A stretch of 54,713 nucleotides of DNA from JBOFFC01 sp051648405 (GCA_051648405.1 JBOFFC010000036.1:1-54713); one strand, 5' to 3'; shown: positions 9,094 to 17,163, counted from the first letter of the stretch. Made by a program: numbers and translations. Notes: generated by a model not told the origin, from the letters alone.

Positions 9094-9534
9094 ATGGCTG
9101 ACAAGCACCGCGTACTGATCGCGGACGACAACGAGCCGAACGTCGAGCTGCTCGAGGCGTACCTGACGGGCCTCGACATCGAGGTCCGTGTCGCCGTCGA
9201 TGGGCAGGACACGCTCGACAAGGCCCGCGCGTTCAAGCCGCACGTCCTGCTGCTCGACGTGATGATGCCCAAGCTGAGCGGGTTCGAGGTCTGCCAGCAA
9301 CTGAAGAGCGACCCCGCGACCAGCAACGTGATGATCCTGATGGTCACCGCGCTCAACGAGCTGGGGGACATCGAACGGGCGGTGGACGCCGGGACCGACG
9401 ACTTCCTCTCGAAGCCGGTGAACAAGATCGAGCTCGTGAAACGCGTCGAGAACATGCTCAAGCTCTCGAGCGTCACCGACGAAGTCGAACGCCTGCGTCG
9501 TTACATCGAAGAGATGGAACGTCGGGCCGATTGA
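9094..9534 (+). CDS. Response regulator receiver protein (single-domain, PleD/CheY-like)
   Basis: A 146-aa protein that is essentially one receiver domain. The acidic pocket (IADDNEPN), phospho-acceptor D55 in LLLDVMMPKLSG, the switch Thr/Ser region (MVTALNE) and K107 in FLSKPVN are all present. After the domain come ~25 helical, charged residues (EVERLRRYIEEMERRAD) with no DNA-binding or enzymatic output domain. It probably works by protein contact, receiving phosphate from an unlinked histidine kinase. Upstream reading-frame extension runs into the R4 repeat, so the ATG at 9094 (MADKHRVLIADDN) is preferred. The next gene starts 38 bases downstream on the same strand. Confidence 0.92.
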   Translation: MADKHRVLIADDNEPNVELLEAYLTGLDIEVRVAVDGQDTLDKARAFKPHVLLLDVMMPKLSGFEVCQQLKSDPATSNVMILMVTALNELGDIERAVDAGTDDFLSKPVNKIELVKRVENMLKLSSVTDEVERLRRYIEEMERRAD

Positions 9535-9572
9535 CGGCTCGGCTTTCGGACCCTTGCGCGGGACTCGCGGCC

Positions 9573-11486
9573 ATGAGGCAGGTGCTCGCGATCGTGCTCG
9601 GTTTGGTCGTCGGCGGGTCGGCCGCTGCCGCCGGGCCCGCCGACCGCTCGATTGACGAGCTCGTCGCACGGCTCGGCGACCCCCGCTACGACGTCCGGCT
9701 CGACGCGCAGCAGCGCCTGCTCGACCACGGCCTCGACGCGTTCGACCCCCTGCTGGCCGCTACCCGCAGCCCCGACCCCGAGGTCGCCGCCACCGGCGCG
9801 CGGCTGCTCGAGCAGCTCCGCGGCGACTGGCTCGACGGCTCGCGCCCGGCCGACGGCGAGCCCCCGCTCGTCGATTCGCCCGAGGTCCGGCGTGTGCTGG
9901 CGGGCTACGCCGACCTGACAGCCGACGAGCGCTCGGCGACGATCGGCGAGCTGGCGAGGCTGCTCGACGTCGAGCTCTCGAGCGGGCGCGACCCCCGCGC
10001 GGCCGCGGCGCTCGCGCGGATCGCCCGCTTCGAGCCGGCGTCGCACGTCGCGCGCGAGGCGGCGCTGGTGTTGCTCGCCAGTGAGGACCGCGTCCTCGAG
10101 GCGAAGCTCGCGGGGGCGGTCGGCGACGCGATCGACCGCCTCTCCCGGGCGCACGGCCGCGGCCGGCGTGAGACGGCGCAGTGGCTCGCCACCGCGGCCG
10201 CCGAAGTCCGCGGCGAGGCTGCCGCCACGCGGTGGCGTGAGCTGGCCGAAGCCGAAGGAAACCGCCGCCGCCCGGTCGCCGGCGAGTCGTCCGAGGGCCG
10301 CGAGGGGGTCGCCGCGACGCTCCACTGGCGGGCCCTCCGCGCCGCGCTCGCCGAGCAACGCGAGGGCGACACGCTCGCGGCCACGACCGCGCTAGCGACC
10401 CTGAACCCCGACACGGCGGCGGGCCGACTCGGTCGCGCTCTCCTCTGGATGGCCGACGCCGGCGCCACCGAGGCGATCGACGCCACGCTCGCCACGCACC
10501 GCGCAAAGCTCGGCGCCAAGCGCGGCGGCTACATCGAGGCCCGACTGCTCGTGGGGCGCGGCGAGGTCGAGCGCAGTGAACGAGCGGCCGACGCGGCGCT
10601 CGCCGTCGAGCCCGACGCGGTCGATGCGGCGCTGGCGGTCGGTTCGGGGGAGTTCGGCCCGCGGGTCGTCCTGGCGGACGAGCTCGAGGGGGCGGGGTTC
10701 GTCCCCTGGGCGCGACGCGAGTGGCTCGCCGAGGTCGAGGGCGCCGACCCGCTGACGATCGCGTCGGTCTACGCGCGCCAGCGGCTGTCGGACTCGTACG
10801 CCGACGAAGAGCAATGGACCGACGCGGCCGCGATCCTCGCGCCGCTCGCCGAGCTGATCGAGCCCAAGGAGGGGAGGCGGCGCTACAACCAACTGCTGGG
10901 GCGCGTCCGCACGTTGATGCGACCCGAGGTTGCGGTGTTGCGCCCGGCGGTGGCGGTGATCGCCAAACGCTGGGCGTACGAAGCGCTCGCGATGGCCGCC
11001 CGAGGCGCTCCGCCCGCCGAGCAAGAGGCGGCCCTGCGCAAGGCGATCGAGGCCGACGACGAGGACGCCGACATCCTGATCTCGATGCACCGCCTCGAAG
11101 GGGCGAGCGAGGAGTTCGCCGCCGACACGCGCCGCCGGGTCCGCGACCTGGCCCAGAAGTTCGACGAAGAGATCGCCACCGAGCCGGGGCGTCCCGCCGC
11201 CTACAACCAGTGGGCGTGGCTCGTGGCGAACACCGAAGGGGACTACCAGAAGGCGATCCGCTACTCGCGCCGCTCGCTCGACCTCGACCCCGGGAACGGC
11301 GGCTACCTCGACACGCTCGGCCGCTGCCTTTACGCGGCCGGCGACTACCGTGGCGCCGTCGATCGCCAGCGCAAAGCGATCGCCGAGCACCCGCACATGA
11401 AGGTCATGCAGCGGCAGCTCGCGCTGTTCCAGCGGGCGCTGGCGGAAGACGAGGCGATGCGCGCTGCCGATCCTGGCGCCGAGTGA
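9573..11486 (+). CDS. Secreted HEAT/TPR-repeat protein
   Basis: A 637-aa protein with a signal peptide (MRQVLAIVLGLVVGGSAAA), which decides the start at 9573. Residues ~25-90 form a HEAT-like repeat (LGDPRYDVRLDAQQRLLDHG). The middle is alpha-helical and rich in Ala, Glu and Arg. The C-terminal third has TPR-like helices (AYNQWAWLVANTEGDYQKAI and YLDTLGRCLYAAGDYRGAVD). No catalytic motif is visible. Planctomycetes carry many such secreted scaffold proteins of unknown function. It may be co-transcribed with the response regulator. Confidence 0.8.
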   Translation: MRQVLAIVLGLVVGGSAAAAGPADRSIDELVARLGDPRYDVRLDAQQRLLDHGLDAFDPLLAATRSPDPEVAATGARLLEQLRGDWLDGSRPADGEPPLVDSPEVRRVLAGYADLTADERSATIGELARLLDVELSSGRDPRAAAALARIARFEPASHVAREAALVLLASEDRVLEAKLAGAVGDAIDRLSRAHGRGRRETAQWLATAAAEVRGEAAATRWRELAEAEGNRRRPVAGESSEGREGVAATLHWRALRAALAEQREGDTLAATTALATLNPDTAAGRLGRALLWMADAGATEAIDATLATHRAKLGAKRGGYIEARLLVGRGEVERSERAADAALAVEPDAVDAALAVGSGEFGPRVVLADELEGAGFVPWARREWLAEVEGADPLTIASVYARQRLSDSYADEEQWTDAAAILAPLAELIEPKEGRRRYNQLLGRVRTLMRPEVAVLRPAVAVIAKRWAYEALAMAARGAPPAEQEAALRKAIEADDEDADILISMHRLEGASEEFAADTRRRVRDLAQKFDEEIATEPGRPAAYNQWAWLVANTEGDYQKAIRYSRRSLDLDPGNGGYLDTLGRCLYAAGDYRGAVDRQRKAIAEHPHMKVMQRQLALFQRALAEDEAMRAADPGAE

Positions 11487-11620
11487 ACGCCGAGGTAGTT
11501 CTCGGTGCGCACGACAGTCGGCGGTCCGAGTCGCCGAATGCCCAGATCGATCGACGCGCGGGTGGTTGCGGGTGATAGACTCCGGGTGTCCCTCAGTTCC
11601 CTCTCCGTGGAGCGTACCCC

Positions 11621-12424
11621 GTGAGCAGCCCCCTCCTAACGGTCATCGACGTAGGCCCTCGCGACGCGGCCGTCGTGGTGCTGTTGCACGGGTTCCCACT
11701 TAGCTCGGCGATGTGGCGCGAGCAAATCGCGGCCCTCTCCGACCGCTGGCGTGTGCTCGCCCCCGACCTGCGTGGGTTTGGCGCCTCGCGCTTCGCCGAG
11801 GGCGCCGTAGCGGAGGGGGGGGATGACTCGCTCGATCAGTACGCCGACGACGTCGTCGCGGCGCTCGACGCGCTCGGGATCAGCGAGCCCACTACGGTGT
11901 GCGGCTTCTCGATGGGGGGGTACGTCGCGCTGAACCTGCTGCGGCGTCACCCCGAGCGGATCGGCGCGCTGGTGCTGATGGGCACCCTGGCCACGGCCGA
12001 CGGCGATGCGCAGCGCGCCACGCGCCTCAAGATGGCCGAGGGAGTCCACGAGTGGGGATCGGCCCGCGTCGCCGAGCTGATGCGGCCGAAGCTGTTCGGA
12101 CCCGCCGCGCCCCAGCGGGCGATCGACGAGACGGCGGCCGTCATCGCCGCGACCGACCCGCGGGCGATCGCCGCCGCCCAGCGGGCGATGGCGGCGCGGC
12201 CCGACTCGACGGGGCTGCTCCCCTCGATCGTGATCCCAACGCTCCTGGTCGCCGGCGTCGATGACGCGATCAGCACCGTCGAGGCGATGCGCAGCATGGC
12301 CGCCGCGATCCCCGGGTCACGCTTCGAGGTGATCGACGGCGCCGGCCACATGACGCCGGTCGAGCAGCCGCAAGCGGTCAGCGACGTGCTTCGCGACTTC
12401 CTGCGTGCCTCAAACGACCAATGA
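11621..12424 (+). CDS. Alpha/beta-hydrolase fold protein
   Basis: A 267-aa cytosolic hydrolase starting at GTG 11621. The oxyanion motif LLHGFPLSS, PDLRGFGAS and the nucleophile elbow GFSMGG (S97) are present. A late DDAIS acid segment and the catalytic His in GAGHMTPVEQP complete the triad. The fold covers haloperoxidase-like, esterase and 3-oxoadipate enol-lactonase-like enzymes; the substrate cannot be read from the sequence. Its last residues (ASNDQ) and its TGA stop lie inside the R3 palindrome at 12414-12507, so the repeat supplies the native stop codon. Confidence 0.88.
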   Translation: MSSPLLTVIDVGPRDAAVVVLLHGFPLSSAMWREQIAALSDRWRVLAPDLRGFGASRFAEGAVAEGGDDSLDQYADDVVAALDALGISEPTTVCGFSMGGYVALNLLRRHPERIGALVLMGTLATADGDAQRATRLKMAEGVHEWGSARVAELMRPKLFGPAAPQRAIDETAAVIAATDPRAIAAAQRAMAARPDSTGLLPSIVIPTLLVAGVDDAISTVEAMRSMAAAIPGSRFEVIDGAGHMTPVEQPQAVSDVLRDFLRASNDQ

Positions 12425-12507
12425 CCAAGCAAGGAAAGCACCAATGACCAAGCACCAATGACCAAAGGGCGTTGCCACGCCGCTGTATTGGTCACTGGTG
12501 CTTTCCG
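12414..12507. repeat. R3 palindrome (accaatgaccaa ... ttggtca), copy 1
   Basis: The left part is a run of aatgaccaagca words (12416-12464). After a gc-rich centre (gggcgttgccacgccgc) the complement ttggtcactggtgctttcc follows. The related copy is at 25404-25499. This copy lies exactly between the convergent ends of the alpha/beta hydrolase and the DUF2617-type gene, a position suited to a bidirectional terminator (inference). Confidence 0.75.
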
Positions 12508-12510
12508 CCC

Positions 12511-13053
12511 CTACCCCGGCAGTTGGAACACCGACCGCGCCTTCATCAGCACGCCGTCGTCCGGGAACGTGTGCAGGGCGCGGACAACGAACGTCCGGTC
12601 TCGCGACTGCACATCGACGTAGCTGAGGGCGCCGACGCCGATCCGGCCGCTCGAGTCGAAGCGGTGGACCAGGCCCCCGTGCAGGCCGGCGAGGTCGATT
12701 TCTTTGCGGTACGCCTGGAGGACGTCGGGCGTGGCCGACTCGAGCGAAAACGTCGTCTGGTAGGTCACGCCGCCGCGACACTCCATCCCGTCGGTTTGCT
12801 CGCCGGCGAGGCGGTGCGACATCAGGCGTCGCTTGATCGGCAGCGGCTGCGCGGCCGACGCGGCGACCTCGGTCAGCACCAGCCCCTGGTGGCGCCACTC
12901 GACGACGTGCCCGGCGCCGGTGATCGACACCACCGCCGTGTAGCCGCCGCGCTCGAACCGCTTCGCCTTGCAGACCTCGAACAGCTCGGGGTGGAGCGTT
13001 CGGCCGTAGAGCTGGAAGACCAACTCGGCGATCTTGGGTCGGACCGACAGCAC
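12511..13053 (-). CDS. DUF2617-type conserved hypothetical protein
   Basis: A ~180-aa cytosolic protein recognisable by VRPKIAELVFQLYGRTLHP near the start, then AGHVVEWRHQGLVLTEV, and FVVRALHTFPDDGVLMKARS near the end. The pattern fits the DUF2617 family, conserved in planctomycetes and other bacteria; its function is unknown. The reading frame is open far upstream, but that part is a shadow of the opposite-strand gene. I place the start at GTG 13053 (VLSVRPK), with GTG 13062 as an alternative. A TATAAT box on this strand at 13126-13131 supports a start in this area. It converges with the alpha/beta hydrolase across the R3 repeat. Confidence 0.75.
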   Translation of the reverse strand: MLSVRPKIAELVFQLYGRTLHPELFEVCKAKRFERGGYTAVVSITGAGHVVEWRHQGLVLTEVAASAAQPLPIKRRLMSHRLAGEQTDGMECRGGVTYQTTFSLESATPDVLQAYRKEIDLAGLHGGLVHRFDSSGRIGVGALSYVDVQSRDRTFVVRALHTFPDDGVLMKARSVFQLPG

Positions 13054-13125
13054 GGCAGGCACAGCGACAGAGGTGTGGTGAACGACGCGAGCGGCGTCTA
13101 GCGAGACTCTCCGCCTACGGGTCCG

Positions 13126-13154
13126 ATTATAGCCCGGACCGCGCGCGGACAAAG
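13126..13154 (-). promoter_or_regulatory. Probable sigma-70-like promoter for the DUF2617-type gene
   Basis: On the minus strand a perfect TATAAT lies at 13131-13126. A weak -35-like TTTGTC lies about 16 bases upstream (13153-13148). A transcript starting near 13119 would have a ~65-base leader before GTG 13053. It is one of few perfect -10 boxes in this GC-rich window. Confidence 0.45.
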
Positions 13155-13245
13155 GGAGAAACAAGCGCGAAGCGCGACTGCGCGATTTTGCGGCTTGACA
13201 CTTACGCGGCGCGAACTCTCTCGCCGCGAACACAGCGAGCTGCGA

Positions 13246-13959
13246 ATGAACCCGATGACCGACCAAACCGCCGCGCCCCTCGCCCCCCCCCTGGCGGAAC
13301 TGATCGATCGGCTGTTCGCCGCCTACGGCCCGCAGCACTGGTGGCCGGGAGACTCGGCGTACGAAATGATGGTCGGCGCGATCCTCGTGCAGCACACGGC
13401 GTGGCGGAACGTCGAGCACGCGATCGCCGCGCTCGGCGGCGCCGGCGTGCTGTCGTTCGATCGGCTTGCGAGCATCGACGTCGGCGCGCTCGCGGAGCTC
13501 GTGCGACCCGCCGGCCCACCGCGGGTCAAGGCCGAGAGGCTGCACGCGCTCGCGAAGTTCGTGATCGACGAAGCGGACGGATCGACCGATCGCCTGTTCG
13601 AGGGCTGCGACGACCGGGAGGGCGCCCTGGGCCTGCGCCGCCGACTGCTGGGGGTCCGCGGCGTCGGGCCCGAGACGGCCGACGCGATCCTGCTCTACGC
13701 CGGGGGCGCGCCCGTGTTCGTGATCGACGCCTACACGCGTCGGGTCCTCGCCCGCCACGGTTGGGCCTCGCCGCGGGCCTCGTACGACGCGTTGCAGGGG
13801 GCCTTCGAGGGGGCCCTGCCGCGCGACCCCGCGCTCTTCAACGAGGCCCACGCCCTGCTGGTGAAGGTCGCTGTCGAGCACTGCCGCAGCCCGCGGCCGC
13901 GCTGCGAAGGCTGCCCCCTCGCGCCGCTGTTGCCGGCGTCGGGGCCGTGTGCTTGCTAG
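13246..13959 (+). CDS. Endonuclease III-related HhH-GPD DNA glycosylase (COG2231/MagIII-like)
   Basis: A 237-aa base-excision-repair protein. The N-terminal block (QHWWPGDSAYEMMVGAILVQ) is typical of the endonuclease III-related group. The helix-hairpin-helix is RRLLGVRGVGPETADAIL, and the catalytic aspartate is D161 in VIDAYTRR. The position occupied by the catalytic lysine in bifunctional Nth enzymes is E143 (GVGPETAD). It is therefore probably a monofunctional glycosylase, for example for alkylated bases. C213, C220, C223 and C235 near the end could bind an iron-sulfur cluster, though the last spacing (11 residues) is longer than in Nth. ATG 13255 is an alternative start. Confidence 0.85.
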   Translation: MNPMTDQTAAPLAPPLAELIDRLFAAYGPQHWWPGDSAYEMMVGAILVQHTAWRNVEHAIAALGGAGVLSFDRLASIDVGALAELVRPAGPPRVKAERLHALAKFVIDEADGSTDRLFEGCDDREGALGLRRRLLGVRGVGPETADAILLYAGGAPVFVIDAYTRRVLARHGWASPRASYDALQGAFEGALPRDPALFNEAHALLVKVAVEHCRSPRPRCEGCPLAPLLPASGPCAC

Positions 13960-13977
13960 CACGCCGAACTGGCATGG

Positions 13978-13998
13978 CCCCCGCGCGGGGGTTCTTCT
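13978..13998 (+). terminator. Possible intrinsic terminator after the glycosylase gene
   Basis: A perfect palindrome cccccgcgcggggg (13978-13991) is followed by ttcttct. It lies 18 bases beyond the glycosylase stop codon. The loop is minimal, so folding is uncertain. Confidence 0.4.
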
Positions 13999-14126
13999 AC
14001 GATCCCGCCGCTTGTTTCTGTGAGGCCCGCTCGTACGTGTTGGGCCCGCTGTTGGTGATCGGCGCCGTCGAGCGCCGTCCGCTGGTTGCGTGAGGAGCGT
14101 CCCCCCGAAACGAGGACGAGCGAACG

Positions 14127-15677
14127 ATGAGCACGATCCGACCGTTGGCGACGATCGCCGTGTTGGCGGCGCTGGGAGTGTTCCTGGCGCTGAAGATCAA
14201 CGAAGAGGCGCCGGTCGCGATGCAAGACGACTGGTCGCTCGCCCCGGTCGAGGGGGCGGCCGCGCCCGCCGCCGGCGCGTCGGCCGAGTCCGAGGCGCCC
14301 GCGTTCTCGCCAAGCGCGGCGCTCGCGTCGGGCGAAGCGAGCGCGACGTCGCGCAGCGCACCCCCGACCGCTCCAACGGCCACGGCGGCCAGCTCGCCCT
14401 CCGCCGCGCCGAAGCCGACCCAAACCAAGTCCCCCGAACTCCCCCCGCTGCCCAAGCTCCCCAGCGAACCAGCGGCCATGCCGCAGGGTGGTGGGATCCC
14501 CGTCGAGGGGACACCGATCGAAGGACTCGACCCGAGCAACACGCTCGCCGCGCCCGGCGCCCCCGCGGCGAACCCCAAGCAGGCTTCGAATCCGAAGCCC
14601 AACGTGAACCCGGCGCTCGCGCTGCCGGCGCGCGCCGCGGCATCGAACTCGGCGCCCGCCAGCGCCGCGACGCCCCCGGCGCAACCGACAATCTCGGGGC
14701 GCGTGCCGTCACTCGGCAACAGCACTCCCGACCTCCCCGCGATGGCGGCGCCCAGGGAAGCGGCCCCCGCGGCGGCGCCCGTCAGCACGATCGCGGCCGC
14801 GAGCGCCGCGCCACCGAAGGCCGAGCCGAGCCCTTCAGCGGGCCCCGCGGCGAGCGCAGTCGGCGACCGCTACGCGTCGATGCCGGCTTCGACACCGGCG
14901 CCCGACTTCGGCGCGACGGACTCGAGCGCCGAGTCGGAGACCACCCCGCTGAGCTTCGCGAGCAACGCTCCGCCCGCATCGCCGCTCGCCACACCGACAA
15001 CTACAACAAAGCCGAGCGCAAACCCTGCGAGGACAACCCCGGCGGCGGGCTTCGCCGGCGCGTTGCCCTTGATCCAGGAAGCACTCGGGCGCGACGAGCT
15101 GACCCGCGCTCACCTGATGCTCTCGCAATGGCGCGACGACCCCTCGCTCACGCTCCAGCAGCGGAACGACGTCGCGGAGCTGCTCGACCAGCTCGCGGGG
15201 ACCGTGGTCTATTCGATGGAGCACCGCCTCGAACCGCCGCACCAAGTGGCGGCCGGCGAAACGCTCGCCTCGATCGCCGAGAAGTACAACGTCCCCTGGC
15301 CGTTGCTGGCGAAGATCAACGGCGTCGCCAACGCCGACGCCGTGAAGCCCGGCCAGACGCTCAAGGTCGTCCGCGGGCCGTTCCACGCCGTCGTCGATTC
15401 GGAGTCGGGCGAGCTGGTGCTGATGGTCGATGGCCGCTACGCGGGCCGGTTCCCCGTGACGCTCGAGGGCGTCGCGTCGGGCGAAGGGAGCTGGACCGTC
15501 GGCGAGAAGGCGCCGGGGGGGATCGTCCTGCGGAGCGAGTCGTCCCCCGGGGCGAGCGTCGCCCTCGGGCCGAGCCCTGCGCCGACCGCCGCGGGCCGGA
15601 TCGCCGTGGCTTCGAGCGACGCCGCCGAGCTCAGCGACATCCTGTCCGTTGGATCAACGGTCACGGTGCGTCGCTGA
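14127..15677 (+). CDS. LysM protein with a degenerate L,D-transpeptidase (YkuD)-like C-terminus
   Basis: A 516-aa envelope protein. An N-terminal hydrophobic segment (LATIAVLAALGVFLAL) acts as anchor or signal. A ~280-residue Ala/Pro/Ser-rich linker (low complexity) follows, then a helical stretch (LIQEALGRDELTRAHLML). A LysM domain spans ~371-416 (VAAGETLASIAEKYNVPWPL and VKPGQTLKVV). The last ~95 residues align by eye with the planctomycete YkuD pattern (start GPFHAVVDSESGELVLMVDG, end ELSDILSVGSTVTVRR). The catalytic HGT block is missing, and the expected catalytic Cys of the GCIRL motif is Arg491 (AAGRIAV). It can probably bind peptidoglycan but not cross-link it. The next gene is pyrE. 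Confidence 0.8.
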   Translation: MSTIRPLATIAVLAALGVFLALKINEEAPVAMQDDWSLAPVEGAAAPAAGASAESEAPAFSPSAALASGEASATSRSAPPTAPTATAASSPSAAPKPTQTKSPELPPLPKLPSEPAAMPQGGGIPVEGTPIEGLDPSNTLAAPGAPAANPKQASNPKPNVNPALALPARAAASNSAPASAATPPAQPTISGRVPSLGNSTPDLPAMAAPREAAPAAAPVSTIAAASAAPPKAEPSPSAGPAASAVGDRYASMPASTPAPDFGATDSSAESETTPLSFASNAPPASPLATPTTTTKPSANPARTTPAAGFAGALPLIQEALGRDELTRAHLMLSQWRDDPSLTLQQRNDVAELLDQLAGTVVYSMEHRLEPPHQVAAGETLASIAEKYNVPWPLLAKINGVANADAVKPGQTLKVVRGPFHAVVDSESGELVLMVDGRYAGRFPVTLEGVASGEGSWTVGEKAPGGIVLRSESSPGASVALGPSPAPTAAGRIAVASSDAAELSDILSVGSTVTVRR

Positions 15678-15764
15678 GCCGCGAGCGGCTTGGCGCGCGG
15701 CGGGCGTTGCGGGGACGATCGTCGATCGTTGGCCCCCGCAGCACCCTATGAGATTGTCCTTGCC

Positions 15765-16307
15765 ATGTACGACCGCGACGCGCTCGCCGACTTGCTCCGC
15801 GCGAAGGCCCTCGCCTTCGGTGACTTCACGCTCGCTTCCGGCAAGAAGGCGAGCTACTACCTCGACTGCCGCAAGGTGACGCTCGACGCGCTCGGCGCGA
15901 AGCTGATCGGCGAGGGGATGCTCGCCCTGATCGGCGACGACCTGCCGGACCTCGTGGGGGGGATGGCGATCGGCGCCGACCCGATCACCGCGTCGATCCT
16001 GACCGTCGCCGGCCAGCGCGGCCTGCCGCTCCGCGGGGTGATGGTCCGCAAGGAGCCAAAGGCCCACGGCAAAGGCCAGCAAGTCGAGGGGCCCTACGCG
16101 GCGGGAGAGCGACTGGTGATCGTCGAGGACGTGGTGACCACCGGCGGCTCGAGCCTCCGCGCGATCGAGCTCTGCGAAGAGGTCGGCCTGAAGGTCGAGC
16201 GCGTGCTGGCGATCATCGACCGCCTGGAAGGGGGCCGCGAGGCGTTCGCCGAGCGCGGCTACGAGCTGACCACGCTGTTCACCGTCAAGGACTTCGGCGT
16301 CGGCTGA
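15765..16307 (+). CDS. pyrE: Orotate phosphoribosyltransferase
   Basis: A 180-aa cytosolic enzyme that joins orotate and PRPP to give OMP in pyrimidine synthesis. The N-terminal block GDFTLASGKKASYYLDCR and the flexible-loop segment VRKEPKAHGKG are characteristic. The PRPP-binding signature VEDVVTTGG lies at residues 120-128. I use the ATG at 15765 (MYDRDALADLL), which gives the usual family length. In-frame codons upstream encode unrelated residues. It is flanked by unrelated genes on the same strand. Confidence 0.96.
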   Translation: MYDRDALADLLRAKALAFGDFTLASGKKASYYLDCRKVTLDALGAKLIGEGMLALIGDDLPDLVGGMAIGADPITASILTVAGQRGLPLRGVMVRKEPKAHGKGQQVEGPYAAGERLVIVEDVVTTGGSSLRAIELCEEVGLKVERVLAIIDRLEGGREAFAERGYELTTLFTVKDFGVG

Positions 16308-16335
16308 GCGGAGCGACACCCGCTCCGGCTATCAA

Positions 16336-16374
16336 GTCGCTGCCTGCTGCCCTCTGCCTGCTGCGTACTCCTGC
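16336..16374 (+). repeat. Short 'ctgcctgctgccctctgcctgctgc' word repeat
   Basis: A run of ctgcc/ctctgcc/ctgctg words directly abuts the ATG of the next gene (16375). Like R3-R7 it resembles dispersed word-type repeats, but only one arm is present here and no second copy is seen in the window. Confidence 0.4.
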
Positions 16375-17052
16375 ATGGAAACCTCGCTCCACCGCCAGCT
16401 CAAGGAGCTCTACGCCGGGGACGAAGGGGAGGTCGAAGCGCGTCGCGGCGCGTACCGCATCGACGTGGTCCTCGGCGACACGTTCATCGAGGTCCAGCAC
16501 GCGGGGTTGGCCGCAATCCGCGACAAGGTCCGCAAGCTGTGCGCGAAGCACCGCGTGCTGGTCGTCAAACCGATCGTCGTAACGAAGCACCTGGTGCGAC
16601 TCGCGAGCCACGACGGCCCCGAGCTCTCGCGTCGCAAGAGCCCCAAGCGCGGCGAGCTGGTCGATCTGTTCGACGACCTGGTCCACTTCACGCGCGCGTT
16701 CCCCCACAAACGGCTGGCGATCGAGGCGCTGCTGGTCGAAGTCGAAGAGCTCCGCGCGCCGGGCCACGGCCGGCGGCGGCGCTGGCGAAAAGACGACCAG
16801 ATCGTTGTGGACCAGCGGCTGGTCGGCGTCCTCGACCGCGTGCGGTTCGAGCGCGCCAGCGACCTGTGGAAGCTGGCCCCCGGCGCCTTGCCGGCGATCT
16901 TCGACACGGCCGAGCTCGCCGTAGCGCTTGGCGCCGCGCGCCAGGTCGCACAGCGCGCCGCGTACTGCCTCCGGGAAATGGGCGCCGTCGCCGACGCCGG
17001 CAAACGGGGCAACGCCAGGCTGTACCGCCGCAAAGGGCGAAGGGCGGCGTGA
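16375..17052 (+). CDS. Putative PD-(D/E)XK nuclease-fold protein with C-terminal winged-helix-like region
   Basis: A 225-aa protein of unknown function. The N-terminal ~75 residues suggest a restriction-endonuclease fold: an early Glu (METSLH), then YRIDVVLGDTFIEVQ, which fits the D-(X)n-E-X-Q/K catalytic core. A helix with basic residues (IRDKVRKLC) and a buried strand (HRVLVVKPI) follow. The middle is linker-like and very basic (GHGRRRRWRK). Residues ~155-220 look like a winged helix (AVALGAARQVAQRAAYCLRE and a GNARLYRR wing). It could be a DNA-acting enzyme or an inactive relative. It stands alone after pyrE, with no methylase partner. I recognise it only as a planctomycete-type conserved protein. 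Confidence 0.55.
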   Translation: METSLHRQLKELYAGDEGEVEARRGAYRIDVVLGDTFIEVQHAGLAAIRDKVRKLCAKHRVLVVKPIVVTKHLVRLASHDGPELSRRKSPKRGELVDLFDDLVHFTRAFPHKRLAIEALLVEVEELRAPGHGRRRRWRKDDQIVVDQRLVGVLDRVRFERASDLWKLAPGALPAIFDTAELAVALGAARQVAQRAAYCLREMGAVADAGKRGNARLYRRKGRRAA

Positions 17053-17070
17053 GCCAACGGCGAACAGGGA

Positions 17071-17163
17071 AAGCGTTCACGCCAAGGCGCAAAGACGCAA
17101 AGGCGAGCGAGGCGCGGCCTACCGACAGCTTCTTTGCGTCTTCGCGCCTTTGCGTGAACGCTT
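17071..17163. repeat. Inverted repeat R5 (aagcgttcacgccaaggcgc ... tgcgtgaacgctt)
   Basis: The left arm aagcgttcacgccaaggcgc continues aaagacgcaaag. The right arm ctttgcgtcttcgcgccttt continues gcgtgaacgctt. A ~27-base gc-rich centre separates them. It follows the putative nuclease gene and precedes the fabH leader. A fragment of the same word (gccgcgaagacgcaaag) recurs at 46194-46210. Confidence 0.75.

Noticed and set aside
12414..12507. CRISPR array from the repeated aatgaccaagca words
   Set aside because: Words are adjacent without unique spacers, and the second half is the inverse complement. It is a palindrome, not an array.
13054..13962. Upstream extension of the DUF2617-type frame to a 483-aa protein
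   Set aside because: Homology begins only at VRPKIAELVF; the upstream part lies opposite the glycosylase gene, crosses a TATAAT promoter and reads as a shadow.
14127..15386. Collagen-like or adhesin domain in the LysM protein linker
   Set aside because: The region is only Ala/Pro/Ser-rich low complexity without Gly-X-Y or any adhesion motif.
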